A DNA stretch of 64,000 bases, from positions 1 to 64,000 of the forward strand of contig CAZWMT010000019.1 in NCBI GenBank assembly GCA_964635055.1, given 5' to 3'. This document shows, piece after piece, positions 1 through 9,172 of the stretch. The notes below the pieces were generated by a model. That model searched no databases and had not been told where the DNA came from. It was given only the letters and a program-made list of their open reading frames with translations. Both the position numbers and the translations under genes were made by a program. Origin of the DNA: JAEUJM01 sp964635055 (GTDB taxonomy: Bacteria; Actinomycetota; Acidimicrobiia; Acidimicrobiales; DATDAH01). Numbering within the stretch: the first letter of the stretch is position 1; every line of letters begins with the position of its first letter.

Positions 1-1
1 C

Positions 2-1282
2 GAGCCCGGCGACGGCCTCGCCTACGAGGTCTACGACCCCGACCTGGTCGTCGGAGGCAAGCGCATGGAGGACCACCTGCGCATCGCGGTGTGCTACTGG
101 CACAGCTTCTGCTCGCCGGGCGACGACGTGTTCGGCTCGGGCACCTGGGACCGGCCCTGGCTCGAGCCCGGCGGCGACCCGATGGCGGCGGCGAGGGCCA
201 AGCTGGACGCGGCCTTCGAGCTGTTCACGAAGCTGGGCACCCCGTTCTTCTGCTTCCACGACCTCGACCTGGCGCCGGCCGGCGACTCCCTGCGCGAGTC
301 CCGTGCCAACCTGGATGCGATGGCCGACCAGGCCGCCGCCAAGATGGACGCCACGGGGGTGCGGCTGCTGTGGGGCACGGCCAACCTGTTCGGCCACCCC
401 CGCTACGCCGCCGGCGCCGCCACCAACCCCGACCCCGAGGTGTTCGCGCACGCGGCGGCCCAGGTGCGCGACGCGCTCGACGTCACGCACCGGCTCGGCG
501 GGGAGAACTACGTGCTCTGGGGCGGCCGGGAGGGATACGACACGCTGCTCAACACCGACCTCCGGCGTGAGGCCGACCAACTCGGGCGGTTCCTCGAACT
601 GGTCGCCGACCACAAGCGGACCATCGGGTTCACGGGCACACTGCTCATCGAGCCCAAGCCCCACGAGCCCACCAAGCACCAGTACGACCACGACGCCGCG
701 GCGGTCCACGGCTTCCTCGACCGCTACGGGCTGGCCGACGAGTACCGGCTGAACATCGAGGCCAACCACGCCACCCTGTCGGGCCACTCGTTCCACCACG
801 AGGTGGCGTACGCGGTGGCGAACGGGATGCTCGGCAGCATCGACGCCAACCGCGGCGACCCGCAGAACGGCTGGGACACCGACCAGTTCCCCAACTCGGT
901 CGAGGACCTGGCGCCGGCCCTGTACGAGATCCTGCGAGCCGGGGGCCTTGGCACCGGTGGCTTCAACTTCGACGCCAAGCTCCGCCGCCAGAGCCTCGAC
1001 CGCGACGACCTGATCCACGCGCACGTCGGCGGCATCGACACGTTGGCCCGGGCGCTCCTCGTGGCCCAGGCGCTGCTGGACGACGGCACCCTCGACGCCG
1101 CCCGCGCCGAGCGGTACGCGGGGTGGGAGGGTGAGCTCGGACGTCAGATCTTCGACCCGGGCGCCGACCTGGCCGGCCTGGCCGATCAGGCCACCGGCGC
1201 CGATCTCCGCCCGGAGCCGGTCTCCGGCGGGCAGGAGCGACTGGAGAACGAGGTCGGCCGGGTGCTCTGGGAGACGCGCTGA
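2..1282 (+). CDS. xylA: Xylose isomerase, 5' end cut by the window
   Basis: Converts D-xylose to D-xylulose in the cytoplasm as a metal-dependent TIM-barrel enzyme. The frame stays open to the window edge. Codons before the ATG at 65 encode residues like YDPDLVVGGKRMEDHLR, which match the conserved N-terminus of the family, so the true start lies upstream and the ATG at 65 is internal. Visible family features include the metal-binding stretch IEPKPHEPTKHQYD and the FNFDAKLRRQS segment near the C-terminus. The stop lies 2 nt before the next gene, a GH3 glycosidase, which suggests one operon for plant-sugar use. Confidence 0.95.
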   Translation, partial: EPGDGLAYEVYDPDLVVGGKRMEDHLRIAVCYWHSFCSPGDDVFGSGTWDRPWLEPGGDPMAAARAKLDAAFELFTKLGTPFFCFHDLDLAPAGDSLRESRANLDAMADQAAAKMDATGVRLLWGTANLFGHPRYAAGAATNPDPEVFAHAAAQVRDALDVTHRLGGENYVLWGGREGYDTLLNTDLRREADQLGRFLELVADHKRTIGFTGTLLIEPKPHEPTKHQYDHDAAAVHGFLDRYGLADEYRLNIEANHATLSGHSFHHEVAYAVANGMLGSIDANRGDPQNGWDTDQFPNSVEDLAPALYEILRAGGLGTGGFNFDAKLRRQSLDRDDLIHAHVGGIDTLARALLVAQALLDDGTLDAARAERYAGWEGELGRQIFDPGADLAGLADQATGADLRPEPVSGGQERLENEVGRVLWETR

Positions 1283-1284
1283 CC

Positions 1285-3225
1285 ATGTTCGAGCCTGACC
1301 CGGACGTGCGGGCGAAGGTCGATGCGCTCGACGACGACGACCTGTTGGCGCTGTGCTCGGGGGACGGCCCGGCCCTGAAGGGCAACCTGGCCATGGCCAA
1401 GCGCTACAACGCCGTCCCCGTCGAGGCGGGGCGCATCGACGCCCGGGGCATCGAGGGCATCCGGTTCACCGACGGCCCCCGCGGCGTGGTGATGGGGGAG
1501 TGCACGGCGTTCCCGGTGTCGATGGCCCGAGGCGCGGCGTTCGATCCCGACCTGGAGGAGCGCATCGGCGACGCCATCGGGGTCGAGGCCCGCACGCTCG
1601 GGGCCAACTTCTTCGGCGGTGTGTGCATCAACCTGCTGCGTCACCCGGCGTGGGGACGGGCGCAGGAGACCTACGGCGAGGACAGCCACCTCCTCGGTGA
1701 GCTGGGCGCCGCGCTGGTGCGGGGCAGCCAGCGCCACGTGATGGCCTGCATCAAGCACTACGCCTGCAATTCGATGGAGAACTCGCGGTTCTGGGTGGAC
1801 GTCCGGATCGACGAGGCCGACCTGCGCGACCTCTACCTGCCTCACTTCAAGCGTTGCGTCGACGAGGGCGCGTCGTCGGTGATGTCGGCCTACAACAAGG
1901 TGAACGGGGCCTGGTGCGGCGGCAACCGGCACCTGCTCACCGAGATCCTGAAGGACGAGTGGGGGTTCGACGGCTTCGTCGTGTCGGACTTCACCGCCGG
2001 TGTGCGGGGGAGCGGGCTCGCCTGCTTCGAGGCCGGCCTCGACGTGGAGATGCCGTTCCGCTGGCGCTTCAAGCGACTCGCCCGAGCCTTGTCGGGCGGG
2101 CGCCTCGACCGGGCCCGCGTGGTCGATGCGGCCGCCCGCCTGCTGCACCAACAGGAGCGGCAGGCCCGGCGGGGCGAGCCCGACCGCTACCGGCCCGACG
2201 CCATCGCCTCACCCGAGCACCGGGAACTGGCGTACCGCGCCGCGGTCGAGGGGACGGTCCTGCTCGAGAACGACGGGGTGCTGCCCCTCGACCTGGCCAT
2301 GGTGCGCTCGGTGGCGGTGATCGGCAAGCTCGCCGCCATCCCGAACACCGGCGACTTCGGGTCCAGCCGGGTCCGGCCACCGGCGGTCTCCACCCTGCTC
2401 GAGGGCCTGTCGGCCGCCGGCGAGGGCCATGGCGTCCGCGTCGAGCATCACGACGGCGCCGACCCGATCGCTGCCGCCGAGCTCGCGGGTCGCTGCGACG
2501 TGGCCGTCGTGGCGGTCGGCAACACCCACCACGACGAGGGCGAGTGGATCGGCACCACCGGTGGCGACCGCAAGAGCCTGCGCCTGCGGGTGCAGGACGA
2601 GGACCTGATCGGGCTGGTCGCCCGGGCCAACGCCCGCACCGCGGTGGTGTTGTACGGGGGGAGCGCCTTCGTCACCGAGCCATGGCGCAGCCTGGTCGCG
2701 GCGATCGTGATGGCGTGGTACCCCGGGATGGAAGGCGGCCGGGCGCTGGCCGACATCGTGTTCGGCGACGAGGTGCCCGGGGGTCGGCTGCCCTGCACGT
2801 GGCCGGCGTCCGACCGGGACCTGCCTCCGTTCAAGCGGTTCACCCGCAAGATCGTGTACGGCCCCTTGCACGGCTACCGCCTGCACGAGGCCCGCAACCT
2901 CACTCCGGCGTTCCCCTTCGGGTTCGGCCTCGGCTACACGTCGATCGAGTGGGGCGAGCCGGCGATCGTCGGGGATCAGGTGCGGGTCACGCTCACCAAC
3001 ACCGGAGACCGCCCCGGCGTCGAGGTGGTGCAGCTCTACCGCTCGGAGTCACTGGGCACCGAGCCCCGAGCCCTGCGCACCCTGCGAGGGTTCCAGAAGG
3101 TGTGGGTGCAGCCGGGCGAGTCCACGACGGTCACCCTGGCGCTCCCCGGGGACGCCGAGCCCTGCGACCTGTGGCTGGGACCCAGCTCCGACCCCCACGA
3201 CCTGGCGTGCCTGGCTGAGCGCTGA
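1285..3225 (+). CDS. Glycoside hydrolase family 3 (beta-glucosidase/xylosidase-like)
   Basis: A 646-residue GH3 enzyme that should release terminal beta-linked sugars from oligosaccharides. The N-terminal barrel ends with GFVVSDF, whose Asp (about residue 235) is the expected catalytic nucleophile. The second alpha/beta domain contains GGDRKSL, and the C-terminus is a fibronectin III-like domain (VTLTNTGDRPGVEVVQLY). There is no PA14 insert, which accounts for its modest length. No signal peptide is visible, so it probably acts on imported oligosaccharides. It starts 2 nt after the xylose isomerase stop. Substrate specificity cannot be read from sequence alone. Confidence 0.93.
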   Translation: MFEPDPDVRAKVDALDDDDLLALCSGDGPALKGNLAMAKRYNAVPVEAGRIDARGIEGIRFTDGPRGVVMGECTAFPVSMARGAAFDPDLEERIGDAIGVEARTLGANFFGGVCINLLRHPAWGRAQETYGEDSHLLGELGAALVRGSQRHVMACIKHYACNSMENSRFWVDVRIDEADLRDLYLPHFKRCVDEGASSVMSAYNKVNGAWCGGNRHLLTEILKDEWGFDGFVVSDFTAGVRGSGLACFEAGLDVEMPFRWRFKRLARALSGGRLDRARVVDAAARLLHQQERQARRGEPDRYRPDAIASPEHRELAYRAAVEGTVLLENDGVLPLDLAMVRSVAVIGKLAAIPNTGDFGSSRVRPPAVSTLLEGLSAAGEGHGVRVEHHDGADPIAAAELAGRCDVAVVAVGNTHHDEGEWIGTTGGDRKSLRLRVQDEDLIGLVARANARTAVVLYGGSAFVTEPWRSLVAAIVMAWYPGMEGGRALADIVFGDEVPGGRLPCTWPASDRDLPPFKRFTRKIVYGPLHGYRLHEARNLTPAFPFGFGLGYTSIEWGEPAIVGDQVRVTLTNTGDRPGVEVVQLYRSESLGTEPRALRTLRGFQKVWVQPGESTTVTLALPGDAEPCDLWLGPSSDPHDLACLAER

Positions 3226-3253
3226 CGGCCCGCCGGGTGGGTGCTGCCGACGT

Positions 3254-3505
3254 TCAGGTGAACGCCGCGAGCAGCGCGGTGATGGCCACGAGGCCCAGGC
3301 CGGCGATGGTGAGCATGCGGTTGGTCAGGCGATCGGTGATGCGGCCCTCCACTCGCGCCAACTCGGCCGCCAGGAAGTCCTGGGTGATCGGTCGATCGAC
3401 GTCACGGGCGGGGAAGTTCGAGAGCATCGCCTGAGTGGTCTCCTCGCCGAGGATCTTGACGAACTCGGTGTACATCCGGTTGCGGTGCTTCTCCGTCATG
3501 GCCAT
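3254..3505 (-). CDS. Small C-terminally anchored membrane protein
   Basis: An 83-residue protein beginning MAMTEKHRN. It has a charged, helical N-terminal part (KILGEETTQAMLSNFPARD, then RVEGRITDRLTNRM) and ends in one hydrophobic helix, LTIAGLGLVAITALLAAF, so it is probably tail-anchored. The layout resembles small DUF1640/CCDC90-like actinobacterial proteins, but the assignment is tentative. A TACGAT -10 candidate lies 45 nt upstream, so it probably has its own promoter rather than being read from valS. A longer in-frame extension exists only as antisense reading through valS and is ignored. It converges with the GH3 gene, 28 nt away. Confidence 0.75.
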   Translation of the reverse strand: MAMTEKHRNRMYTEFVKILGEETTQAMLSNFPARDVDRPITQDFLAAELARVEGRITDRLTNRMLTIAGLGLVAITALLAAFT

Positions 3506-3550
3506 TGCGAGACTCCAGGTCTGCCGAGGGGTGCCGGGGAAGCGGTCCCG

Positions 3551-3556
3551 ATCGTA
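3551..3556 (-). promoter_or_regulatory. -10 element TACGAT for the small membrane protein
   Basis: Read on the minus strand this is TACGAT, a TANNNT-type -10, about 45 nt before the ATG at 3505 and downstream of the valS terminator hairpin. No clear -35 is seen. It is inferred from sequence only. Confidence 0.4.
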
Positions 3557-3592
3557 CCGCCCCGGCGCCACCGTCCGGCCCTCCCGGCTCCA

Positions 3593-3613
3593 CGTCAGCG
3601 GGGACTGCTGACG
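3593..3613 (-). terminator. Hairpin after valS
   Basis: A perfect 7-bp stem (CGTCAGC/GCTGACG) with a 7-nt loop, 13 nt past the valS stop on the minus strand. There is no U-run, as is common for GC-rich actinobacterial terminators. Confidence 0.5.
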
Positions 3614-3626
3614 AGGTGCCGCCAAG

Positions 3627-6230
3627 TCAGTCGCCGGCGGGTGCCAGCGCCACGTCGACCGAGAAGTCGTCGGCCGCCTCGGTGCTGAGGATCGCCACGC
3701 AGCCGGCCTCGGCGACGTCGGACGACGCCGCCGCCAGCAGGGCCAGGCGCTCGGCGGTGTCGTGGACGACCGCGGTCTCGACGTCGGCGCGCAGGCTGAC
3801 GCCGGCCTCGGTCTTGGCCTTGCGGACCTCGCCGAGGACGGCGGCGGCGACCTCGTAGATGCCTTGGTCGGCCGTGGCGGCGCCGGCGGGGAACTCGGCG
3901 GAGGTGGGCCAGGCGGCCCGATGCACCGAGCCCTCGCGCCACCACGACCAGACCTCTTCGGTGACGAAGGGCAGGAACGGGGCGAACAGGCGCAGCAGGG
4001 TGGACAGGGCGATGTGGAGCGCGCCGCGGGCCGACGCCGCGGCCTCGTCGCCGTGGGCGCCGTAGGCCCGGCCCTTGACCAGCTCGAGGTAGTCGTCGCA
4101 GAACGCCCAGAAGAAGGTCTCGGTGCGCTCGAGGGCGCGGGCGTAGTCGTAGCCGTCGAAGGCCCTGGTGGCCTCGTCGACCAGCGCGGCCAGACGGCCG
4201 AGCATGGCCAGGTCGAGGGCGTCGGTGATCGCGGCATCGCCCGAGTCGGCGACCGACGGCACGGCGTCGGCGGCCTCGGCCTGCTCTTGGCCCGAGCGGG
4301 GGGCGCCGAGGCCCAGCGCGAACCGGCTGGCGTTGAGCAGCTTGATGGCCAGGCGCCGGCCCACCTTCATCTGGCCCTCGTCGAAGGCGGTGTCGGTGCC
4401 CGGCCGGCCGTTGGCCGCCCAGTAGCGCACCGCGTCGCTGCCGAAGCGCTCGAGGTTGGCCATGGGGGTGACGACGTTGCCCTTGGACTTCGACATCTTC
4501 TTGCGGTCGGGGTCGAGGATCCACCCCGACAGCGCCGCGTGCTTCCACGGCGCGGTGCCGAACTCGAAGTGCGAGCGCACCATGGTGGAGAACAGCCACG
4601 TGCGGATGATGTCGTGGGCCTGGGGGCGCAGGTCCATGGGGAACGTGCGCTGGAAGAGGTCGTCGTCCTCCTCCCAGCCGCACACGATCTGGGGGGTCAG
4701 CGACGAGGTGGCCCAGGTGTCCATCACGTCGGGGTCGGCCGCGAAGCCGCCCGGCTGGTCGCGCTGGTCCTCGGTGTAGCCGGGGGGCGTCTCGACCAGG
4801 GGGTCGACGGGCAGCGCGTCCTCGCTGGGCGTGATGATGCGGTCGTAGCGGGTGTCGCCCTGCTCGTCGACCTCGTACCAGACGGGGATGGGCGGGCCGA
4901 GGAATCGCTGCCGGCTGATGAGCCAGTCGCCGTTGAGGCCCTCGACCCAGCTCTCGTAGCGGGCCTGCATGTAGGCCGGGTGCCAGGCCAGCTCGTGGCC
5001 CCGCGCCACCAGGGCGTCGCGCAGCTCGGGCTCGCGGCCGCCGTTGCGGATGTACCACTGGCGGGTGGTGACGATCTCGAGCGGACGGTCACCCTTCTCG
5101 AAGAACTTCACCGCATGGGTGACGGGACGGGGCTCGCCGTGCAGGTCGCCCGACTCGCCCAGCAGCTCGACGACGCGGGCCTGGGCCTGGTTGATGGTCT
5201 TGCCCGCCAACTCGGCGTAGGCGGCCCGGCCCGCGTCGGAGTCGATGCCCGGTGGCGCCTCGGCGTAGAGGCGCCCGTTGCGGTCGACGATGGCACGGAC
5301 GGGCAGGTCGAGCTCGCGCCACCAGATGACGTCGGTGAGGTCGCCGAACGTGCAGATCATGGCGATGCCGGAGCCCTTGTCGGGCTCGGCCAGCTCGTGG
5401 GCCCGCACCGGCACGGGGACCTCGAACAGCGGCGTGGTGACCACGGTGTCGAACAGCGGCTGGTAGCGGGCGTCGTCGGGGTGGGCGACGAGGGCGACGC
5501 AGGCCGGGAGGAGCTCGGGTCGGGTGGTCTCGATGAAGACCGGCTCGCCGTCGGGCCGGTGGAAGGCGATGCGGTGGTAGGCGCCCTGGCGCTCACGGTC
5601 CTCGAGCTCGGCCTGGGCCACGGCGGTGTGGAAGCTGATGTCCCACAGGCAGGGCGCCTCGGCGGTGTAGGCCTCACCCCGGGCCAGGTTGCGCAGGAAG
5701 GCGCGCTGGCTGACCCGTCGGCTGCGCTCGTCGATGGTGGCGTAGGTGTTGGTCCAGTCCACGGACAGGCCCAGGTAGGTCCACAGCGTCTGGAAGGCCT
5801 TCTCGTCCTCGAGCACCAGTTGGTCGCACAGGTCGAGGAAGTTGCGCCGGCTGATCACCACCTGCTGCTTGGCCGGCTCGTCGGGCGGCGTGAAGTCGGG
5901 GTCGTAGGGCAGGTGGGCGTCGCCCCGGACGCCGTAGAAGTTCTGCACCCGGCGCTCGGTGGGCAGGCCGTTGTCGTCCCAGCCCATCGGGTAGAAGACC
6001 TCACGGCCCCGCATGCGCTGGTAGCGGGCGATCAGGTCGGTGTGGGTGTACGAGAACACGTGGCCCACGTGCAGCGAGCCGCTGACCGTCGGCGGCGGCG
6101 TGTCGATCGAGTAGATCTGGTCCCGGGACTTCGAGCGGTCGAACCGGTAGGTGCCGTCGGCCTCCCACCGGGCGGTCCACTTGTCCTCGAGGCCCTCGAG
6201 CGTGGGTTTACTGGGTGCAACGGCTGTCAT
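3627..6230 (-). CDS. valS: Valyl-tRNA synthetase
   Basis: An 867-residue class I aminoacyl-tRNA synthetase that charges tRNA-Val and edits misactivated threonine. The HIGH motif appears as HVGH in TVSGSLHVGHVFSYTH, followed by the editing domain, the KMSKS motif in DRKKMSKSKGNV, and the anticodon-binding domain. The ATG at 6230 (MTAVAPSKPTLEGLEDKW) is chosen because it puts the usual N-terminus first; in-frame starts further upstream would run into cysS. The gene diverges from cysS with only 22 bp between start codons, so both promoters must share or overlap that gap. Confidence 0.97.
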   Translation of the reverse strand: MTAVAPSKPTLEGLEDKWTARWEADGTYRFDRSKSRDQIYSIDTPPPTVSGSLHVGHVFSYTHTDLIARYQRMRGREVFYPMGWDDNGLPTERRVQNFYGVRGDAHLPYDPDFTPPDEPAKQQVVISRRNFLDLCDQLVLEDEKAFQTLWTYLGLSVDWTNTYATIDERSRRVSQRAFLRNLARGEAYTAEAPCLWDISFHTAVAQAELEDRERQGAYHRIAFHRPDGEPVFIETTRPELLPACVALVAHPDDARYQPLFDTVVTTPLFEVPVPVRAHELAEPDKGSGIAMICTFGDLTDVIWWRELDLPVRAIVDRNGRLYAEAPPGIDSDAGRAAYAELAGKTINQAQARVVELLGESGDLHGEPRPVTHAVKFFEKGDRPLEIVTTRQWYIRNGGREPELRDALVARGHELAWHPAYMQARYESWVEGLNGDWLISRQRFLGPPIPVWYEVDEQGDTRYDRIITPSEDALPVDPLVETPPGYTEDQRDQPGGFAADPDVMDTWATSSLTPQIVCGWEEDDDLFQRTFPMDLRPQAHDIIRTWLFSTMVRSHFEFGTAPWKHAALSGWILDPDRKKMSKSKGNVVTPMANLERFGSDAVRYWAANGRPGTDTAFDEGQMKVGRRLAIKLLNASRFALGLGAPRSGQEQAEAADAVPSVADSGDAAITDALDLAMLGRLAALVDEATRAFDGYDYARALERTETFFWAFCDDYLELVKGRAYGAHGDEAAASARGALHIALSTLLRLFAPFLPFVTEEVWSWWREGSVHRAAWPTSAEFPAGAATADQGIYEVAAAVLGEVRKAKTEAGVSLRADVETAVVHDTAERLALLAAASSDVAEAGCVAILSTEAADDFSVDVALAPAGD

Positions 6231-6239
6231 GGTGGAGCG

Positions 6240-6246
6240 TACGGTA
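6240..6246. promoter_or_regulatory. Overlapping divergent -10 elements between valS and cysS
   Basis: The 7-mer TACGGTA reads TACGGT on the plus strand and TACCGT on the minus strand. On the plus strand exactly 7 nt separate it from the cysS ATG at 6253, the spacing of a leaderless actinobacterial promoter. On the minus strand 10 nt separate it from the valS ATG at 6230, predicting a leader of about 4 nt. A TACGCT further along the minus strand (6241-6236), 5 nt from the valS ATG, is an alternative. Confidence 0.55.
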
Positions 6247-6252
6247 GTGGTC

Positions 6253-7602
6253 ATGCTCCACCTCTTCGACACCAGTTCGGGCGCGGTCGTGCCCTTCGAG
6301 CCCAAGGACGAGGGCAAGGTGTCGATGTACGTGTGCGGCCCGACCGTCTACGGGCCCCCCCACCTGGGCCACGGCCGCTTCTCGCTGGTGTTCGATGTCC
6401 TGCGCCGCTACCTCGAGTGGTCGGGGTTCGACGTCACCTACGTGTCCAACATCACCGACATCGACGACAACATCATCACCAAGGCCGCGGAGGAGGGGGT
6501 CGACCCCGCCGACCTGGCCGTCAGCTGCGAGAAGCTGTGGTACGAGGCCATGGACGCCATCGGCGTCGAGCGCCCCACCCAGGACCCGCACGCCACCGCC
6601 TACGTCGAGCGCATGGTCGAGTTCATCGGCGGTCTGATCGAGCGGGGCAGCGCCTACGAGACCGCCGACGGCGTGTACTTCTCGGTCGAGGGCGTGGACG
6701 ACTACGGCCTGCTGGCCCGCCAGAGCGTGGAGAGCCTGCGCTCGGGCGCCCGCGTGGACGTGGGCGAGGACAAGCGCTCGCCGCTCGACTTCGTCCTGTG
6801 GAAGAAGGCCAAGCCGGGCGAGCCCACCTGGCCGTCGCCTTGGGGGCCGGGCCGCCCGGGCTGGCACACCGAGTGCGTGGTGATGTCGCTCGACCTGCTC
6901 GGCGACGGCTTCGACATCCACGGCGGCGGCCAGGACCTGGCCTTCCCGCACCACGAGAACGAGCGGGCCCAGGCGGTCGCGGCAGGTCGCGCGTCGGCCA
7001 GGGTGTGGGTGCACAACGGCTTCGTCGAGGTGGGCGGCGAGAAGATGTCGAAGTCGCTGGGCAACTTCACCACGCTGCTCGACATGGTCGAGTCCGACGA
7101 CCCCCGGGCCTATCGGTTGCTGGTGCTCCGGGCGCACTACCGGTCGCCGGTCGAGGTCACCCGCGAGTCCACGGCCGACGCCGCCGCGTCGCTGAAGCGG
7201 CTCGACAACGTGGCCCGGCGCACCGCGGGGCTCACCCCCCGCCCGGCCGACGACGAGGTGCTCGACGAGTTCCGGGCCCTCATGGACGACGACCTCAACA
7301 CCCCGGGGGCATTCCGCCTGTTGTTCGACCAGATCCGGTCGGCCAACACCGCCCTCGACGAGGGCAGGGACTACGACGCCGCGGTGGCGTGGGCCAACAT
7401 CGCCGAGATCTGCACCGCGGTCGGCCTCCAGCCCATCACCCAGGACGAGGGCCTCCCCGCTGAGATCGTGGCCACCGCCGGTGCCCGCGACGCCGCTCGG
7501 GCAGCAAAGGACTGGCCCGAGGCCGACCGCCTGCGAGCCGAGATCGAGGCCGCCGGCTTCACCGTCGAGGACACCCCCGACGGAACCGTGGTTCGGCGCT
7601 AG
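6253..7602 (+). CDS. cysS: Cysteinyl-tRNA synthetase
   Basis: A 449-residue class I synthetase that charges tRNA-Cys. The N-terminus MLHLFDTSSGAVVPF is typical of CysS. The zinc-binding Cys lies in YVCGPTVYG, the HIGH motif in PHLGHGR, further zinc ligands in the HTECVVMSL and FPHHENE region, and KMSKS in GGEKMSKSLGNF. The C-terminal DALR-like helical domain is present. The ATG at 6253 fits the family N-terminus and the leaderless -10 (TACGGT, 7 nt upstream). The related enzyme MshC is an alternative, but the length and C-terminal domain favour CysS. Confidence 0.95.
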   Translation: MLHLFDTSSGAVVPFEPKDEGKVSMYVCGPTVYGPPHLGHGRFSLVFDVLRRYLEWSGFDVTYVSNITDIDDNIITKAAEEGVDPADLAVSCEKLWYEAMDAIGVERPTQDPHATAYVERMVEFIGGLIERGSAYETADGVYFSVEGVDDYGLLARQSVESLRSGARVDVGEDKRSPLDFVLWKKAKPGEPTWPSPWGPGRPGWHTECVVMSLDLLGDGFDIHGGGQDLAFPHHENERAQAVAAGRASARVWVHNGFVEVGGEKMSKSLGNFTTLLDMVESDDPRAYRLLVLRAHYRSPVEVTRESTADAAASLKRLDNVARRTAGLTPRPADDEVLDEFRALMDDDLNTPGAFRLLFDQIRSANTALDEGRDYDAAVAWANIAEICTAVGLQPITQDEGLPAEIVATAGARDAARAAKDWPEADRLRAEIEAAGFTVEDTPDGTVVRR

Positions 7603-7689
7603 TCGGCGCCGCAGGTCACCGCCGGTTGGCATCGGTTGGGCGACCTTCTGGCCGACGGTGGGGTGCGAGCCGGGGTGGCGTCTGTGAGC

Positions 7690-8913
7690 TCAGGGGCCGA
7701 GGAGACGTCCCGCGTTGGCGCGGACGAGGGCGGCGAGGTCGTCGGGCACGTCGAGCTGATCGAGCGCGGCGACCACCGCCTCCGCCGTGTCGGTTGCCGT
7801 CGTGCGGGCGGCGGCCGCGTCCATGGGCCACGTGCGGGCCTCCGCGGTCAGGTCATCGAGCGTGACGTCGGCCAGCCGGGTGCGGCCGTTGATCGACATG
7901 GCGGCGCCTTCGGGTAGCGACGGCCACAGAGCGGTGGGGACGGTGTCGTACAGCGGTGCGACCTCGATCCGGCCGGGCTCGGGGTGCAGCAGGCTCAGGT
8001 TCTTGCCGTGGGCGTCGGCATTGCCGATGAGTGCGGTGAACGTGGCGACGGCGACCAGGCGGTGCAGTTGGGCGACCGGGTCGAGGCTGTGGCGGTCGAG
8101 CAGGGTGGCCACGTCGCGGAAGGAGGGCCCGGCGGCGGACTCGTACTTGCCCCGCCCGCGGGCGGCATCGGCGTCGCGGCCGAGCGCCTGGCAGCTGTCC
8201 TCCTGATGCATCCGGCGCACGTCGTCGCCGGTGTCGACCCGGTCGAAGCGGGACACGATCAGGCAATCGACGTCGGCGAGGTGCTCGACCCTTGCGTCGA
8301 TGGTGGTGAGGCCCACGGCCCTGGCCAGGTGCAGGCACGCGGCCTCGAGGGTGACGAGGCGCGGGTACCGGCGATCCTCGGCCTTGAGGATGTGGGTCGA
8401 GGGGCGGCCACCCACCGGCCGGGCCCAACCTTCGGCGGTCCGCACCAACAGCAGCTTGTTCTGCAGGCCGGCGAGCGACAGCTCGCTGTCGTCGTGCAGC
8501 GCGAGCGGCCGGTCGTCGAGGCCCTCCACCTCTGCGGCCAGCGCGTCGCCGGTGTAGGGCACGATGCCACCAGGTCGCTCGGGGGGCTCCTCGGTCGCCA
8601 CCACCACCGCACCGGCCACGTCACGGCCGAACCGCGCCAGCATCCCGAACGTGTCGTACGTGGGTACGCCGGCCGCCGAGGCCATGGCCATCAGCTGTTG
8701 GCCTTCCGGCAGCAGTCCCCGGAAGTACCGCCCCGCATCGCGGGCAGGACGGGTCGACAGCGGGAGCGAGCACGACAGGATCGGGGTACCTCCCGGCCAG
8801 GTGTCGAGGGCCTCGCCGGTGTACCGGCACACCACCTCGCCGGGACGGGTGGACGTCAGCGCCGCGACGTGGTGGTGGTACAGCCAGACCCCGAGCGGGG
8901 GTCGTCTAGCCAC
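7690..8913 (-). CDS. hipA: HipA-type serine/threonine kinase toxin
   Basis: A 407-residue HipA-family kinase. The best-known member phosphorylates glutamyl-tRNA synthetase and induces persistence; the target here is unknown. The N-terminal subdomain includes YFRGLLPEG, the substrate or ATP-side segment reads GLQNKLLLV and THILKAED, and the catalytic loop is IGNADAHGKNLSLLH with the expected N-x-D. The following YDTVPT fits the metal-binding segment, so the kinase looks intact. The GTG start overlaps the 3' end of the upstream HTH gene by 8 nt, the usual antitoxin-first coupling. Confidence 0.92.
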   Translation of the reverse strand: MARRPPLGVWLYHHHVAALTSTRPGEVVCRYTGEALDTWPGGTPILSCSLPLSTRPARDAGRYFRGLLPEGQQLMAMASAAGVPTYDTFGMLARFGRDVAGAVVVATEEPPERPGGIVPYTGDALAAEVEGLDDRPLALHDDSELSLAGLQNKLLLVRTAEGWARPVGGRPSTHILKAEDRRYPRLVTLEAACLHLARAVGLTTIDARVEHLADVDCLIVSRFDRVDTGDDVRRMHQEDSCQALGRDADAARGRGKYESAAGPSFRDVATLLDRHSLDPVAQLHRLVAVATFTALIGNADAHGKNLSLLHPEPGRIEVAPLYDTVPTALWPSLPEGAAMSINGRTRLADVTLDDLTAEARTWPMDAAAARTTATDTAEAVVAALDQLDVPDDLAALVRANAGRLLGP

Positions 8914-9157
8914 TGGGACGCTGTTGCGGTTCGTCGTCGTAGCTGATGGTCACCTGGGCGCCGAGTCGGCGGAGCAGGCGCAGCAGTTGCTCCAGCACCC
9001 GGTTCGAGCGGCCGGACTCGAGCTTGGCCAGCCAGTCCCGACGCATGCCGGCGTCCGCGGCGAGATCCTGCTGCGTCAGGTCCCGCGTCCGGCGGATCTC
9101 GGCGATCGCTCGGCCGACGTCCTCCGAAGACCGCACCGTCCAGGTCCTCGTGGTCAC
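8906..9157 (-). CDS. hipB: HipB-type XRE-family antitoxin/repressor
   Basis: An 83-residue helix-turn-helix protein that should bind both HipA and its own operator. The HTH reads LTQQDLAADAGMRRDWLAKLE, with the C-terminal part VLEQLLRLLRRLGAQVTISY typical of HipB relatives. I place the start at the GTG at 9157 because GGGAG lies 6 nt before it. An in-frame TTG at 9184 falls inside the palindromic operator and is less likely. The gene overlaps hipA by 8 nt, and three operator-like palindromes precede it. Confidence 0.85.
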   Translation of the reverse strand: MTTRTWTVRSSEDVGRAIAEIRRTRDLTQQDLAADAGMRRDWLAKLESGRSNRVLEQLLRLLRRLGAQVTISYDDEPQQRPSG

Positions 9158-9172
9158 GTCCGTCTCCCGTCG

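Noticed and set aside
3762..7463. A 1233-codon open frame on the plus strand opposite valS and running into cysS.
   Set aside because: It is a GC-bias shadow antisense to valS with low-complexity composition and no motifs; the true genes are unambiguous.
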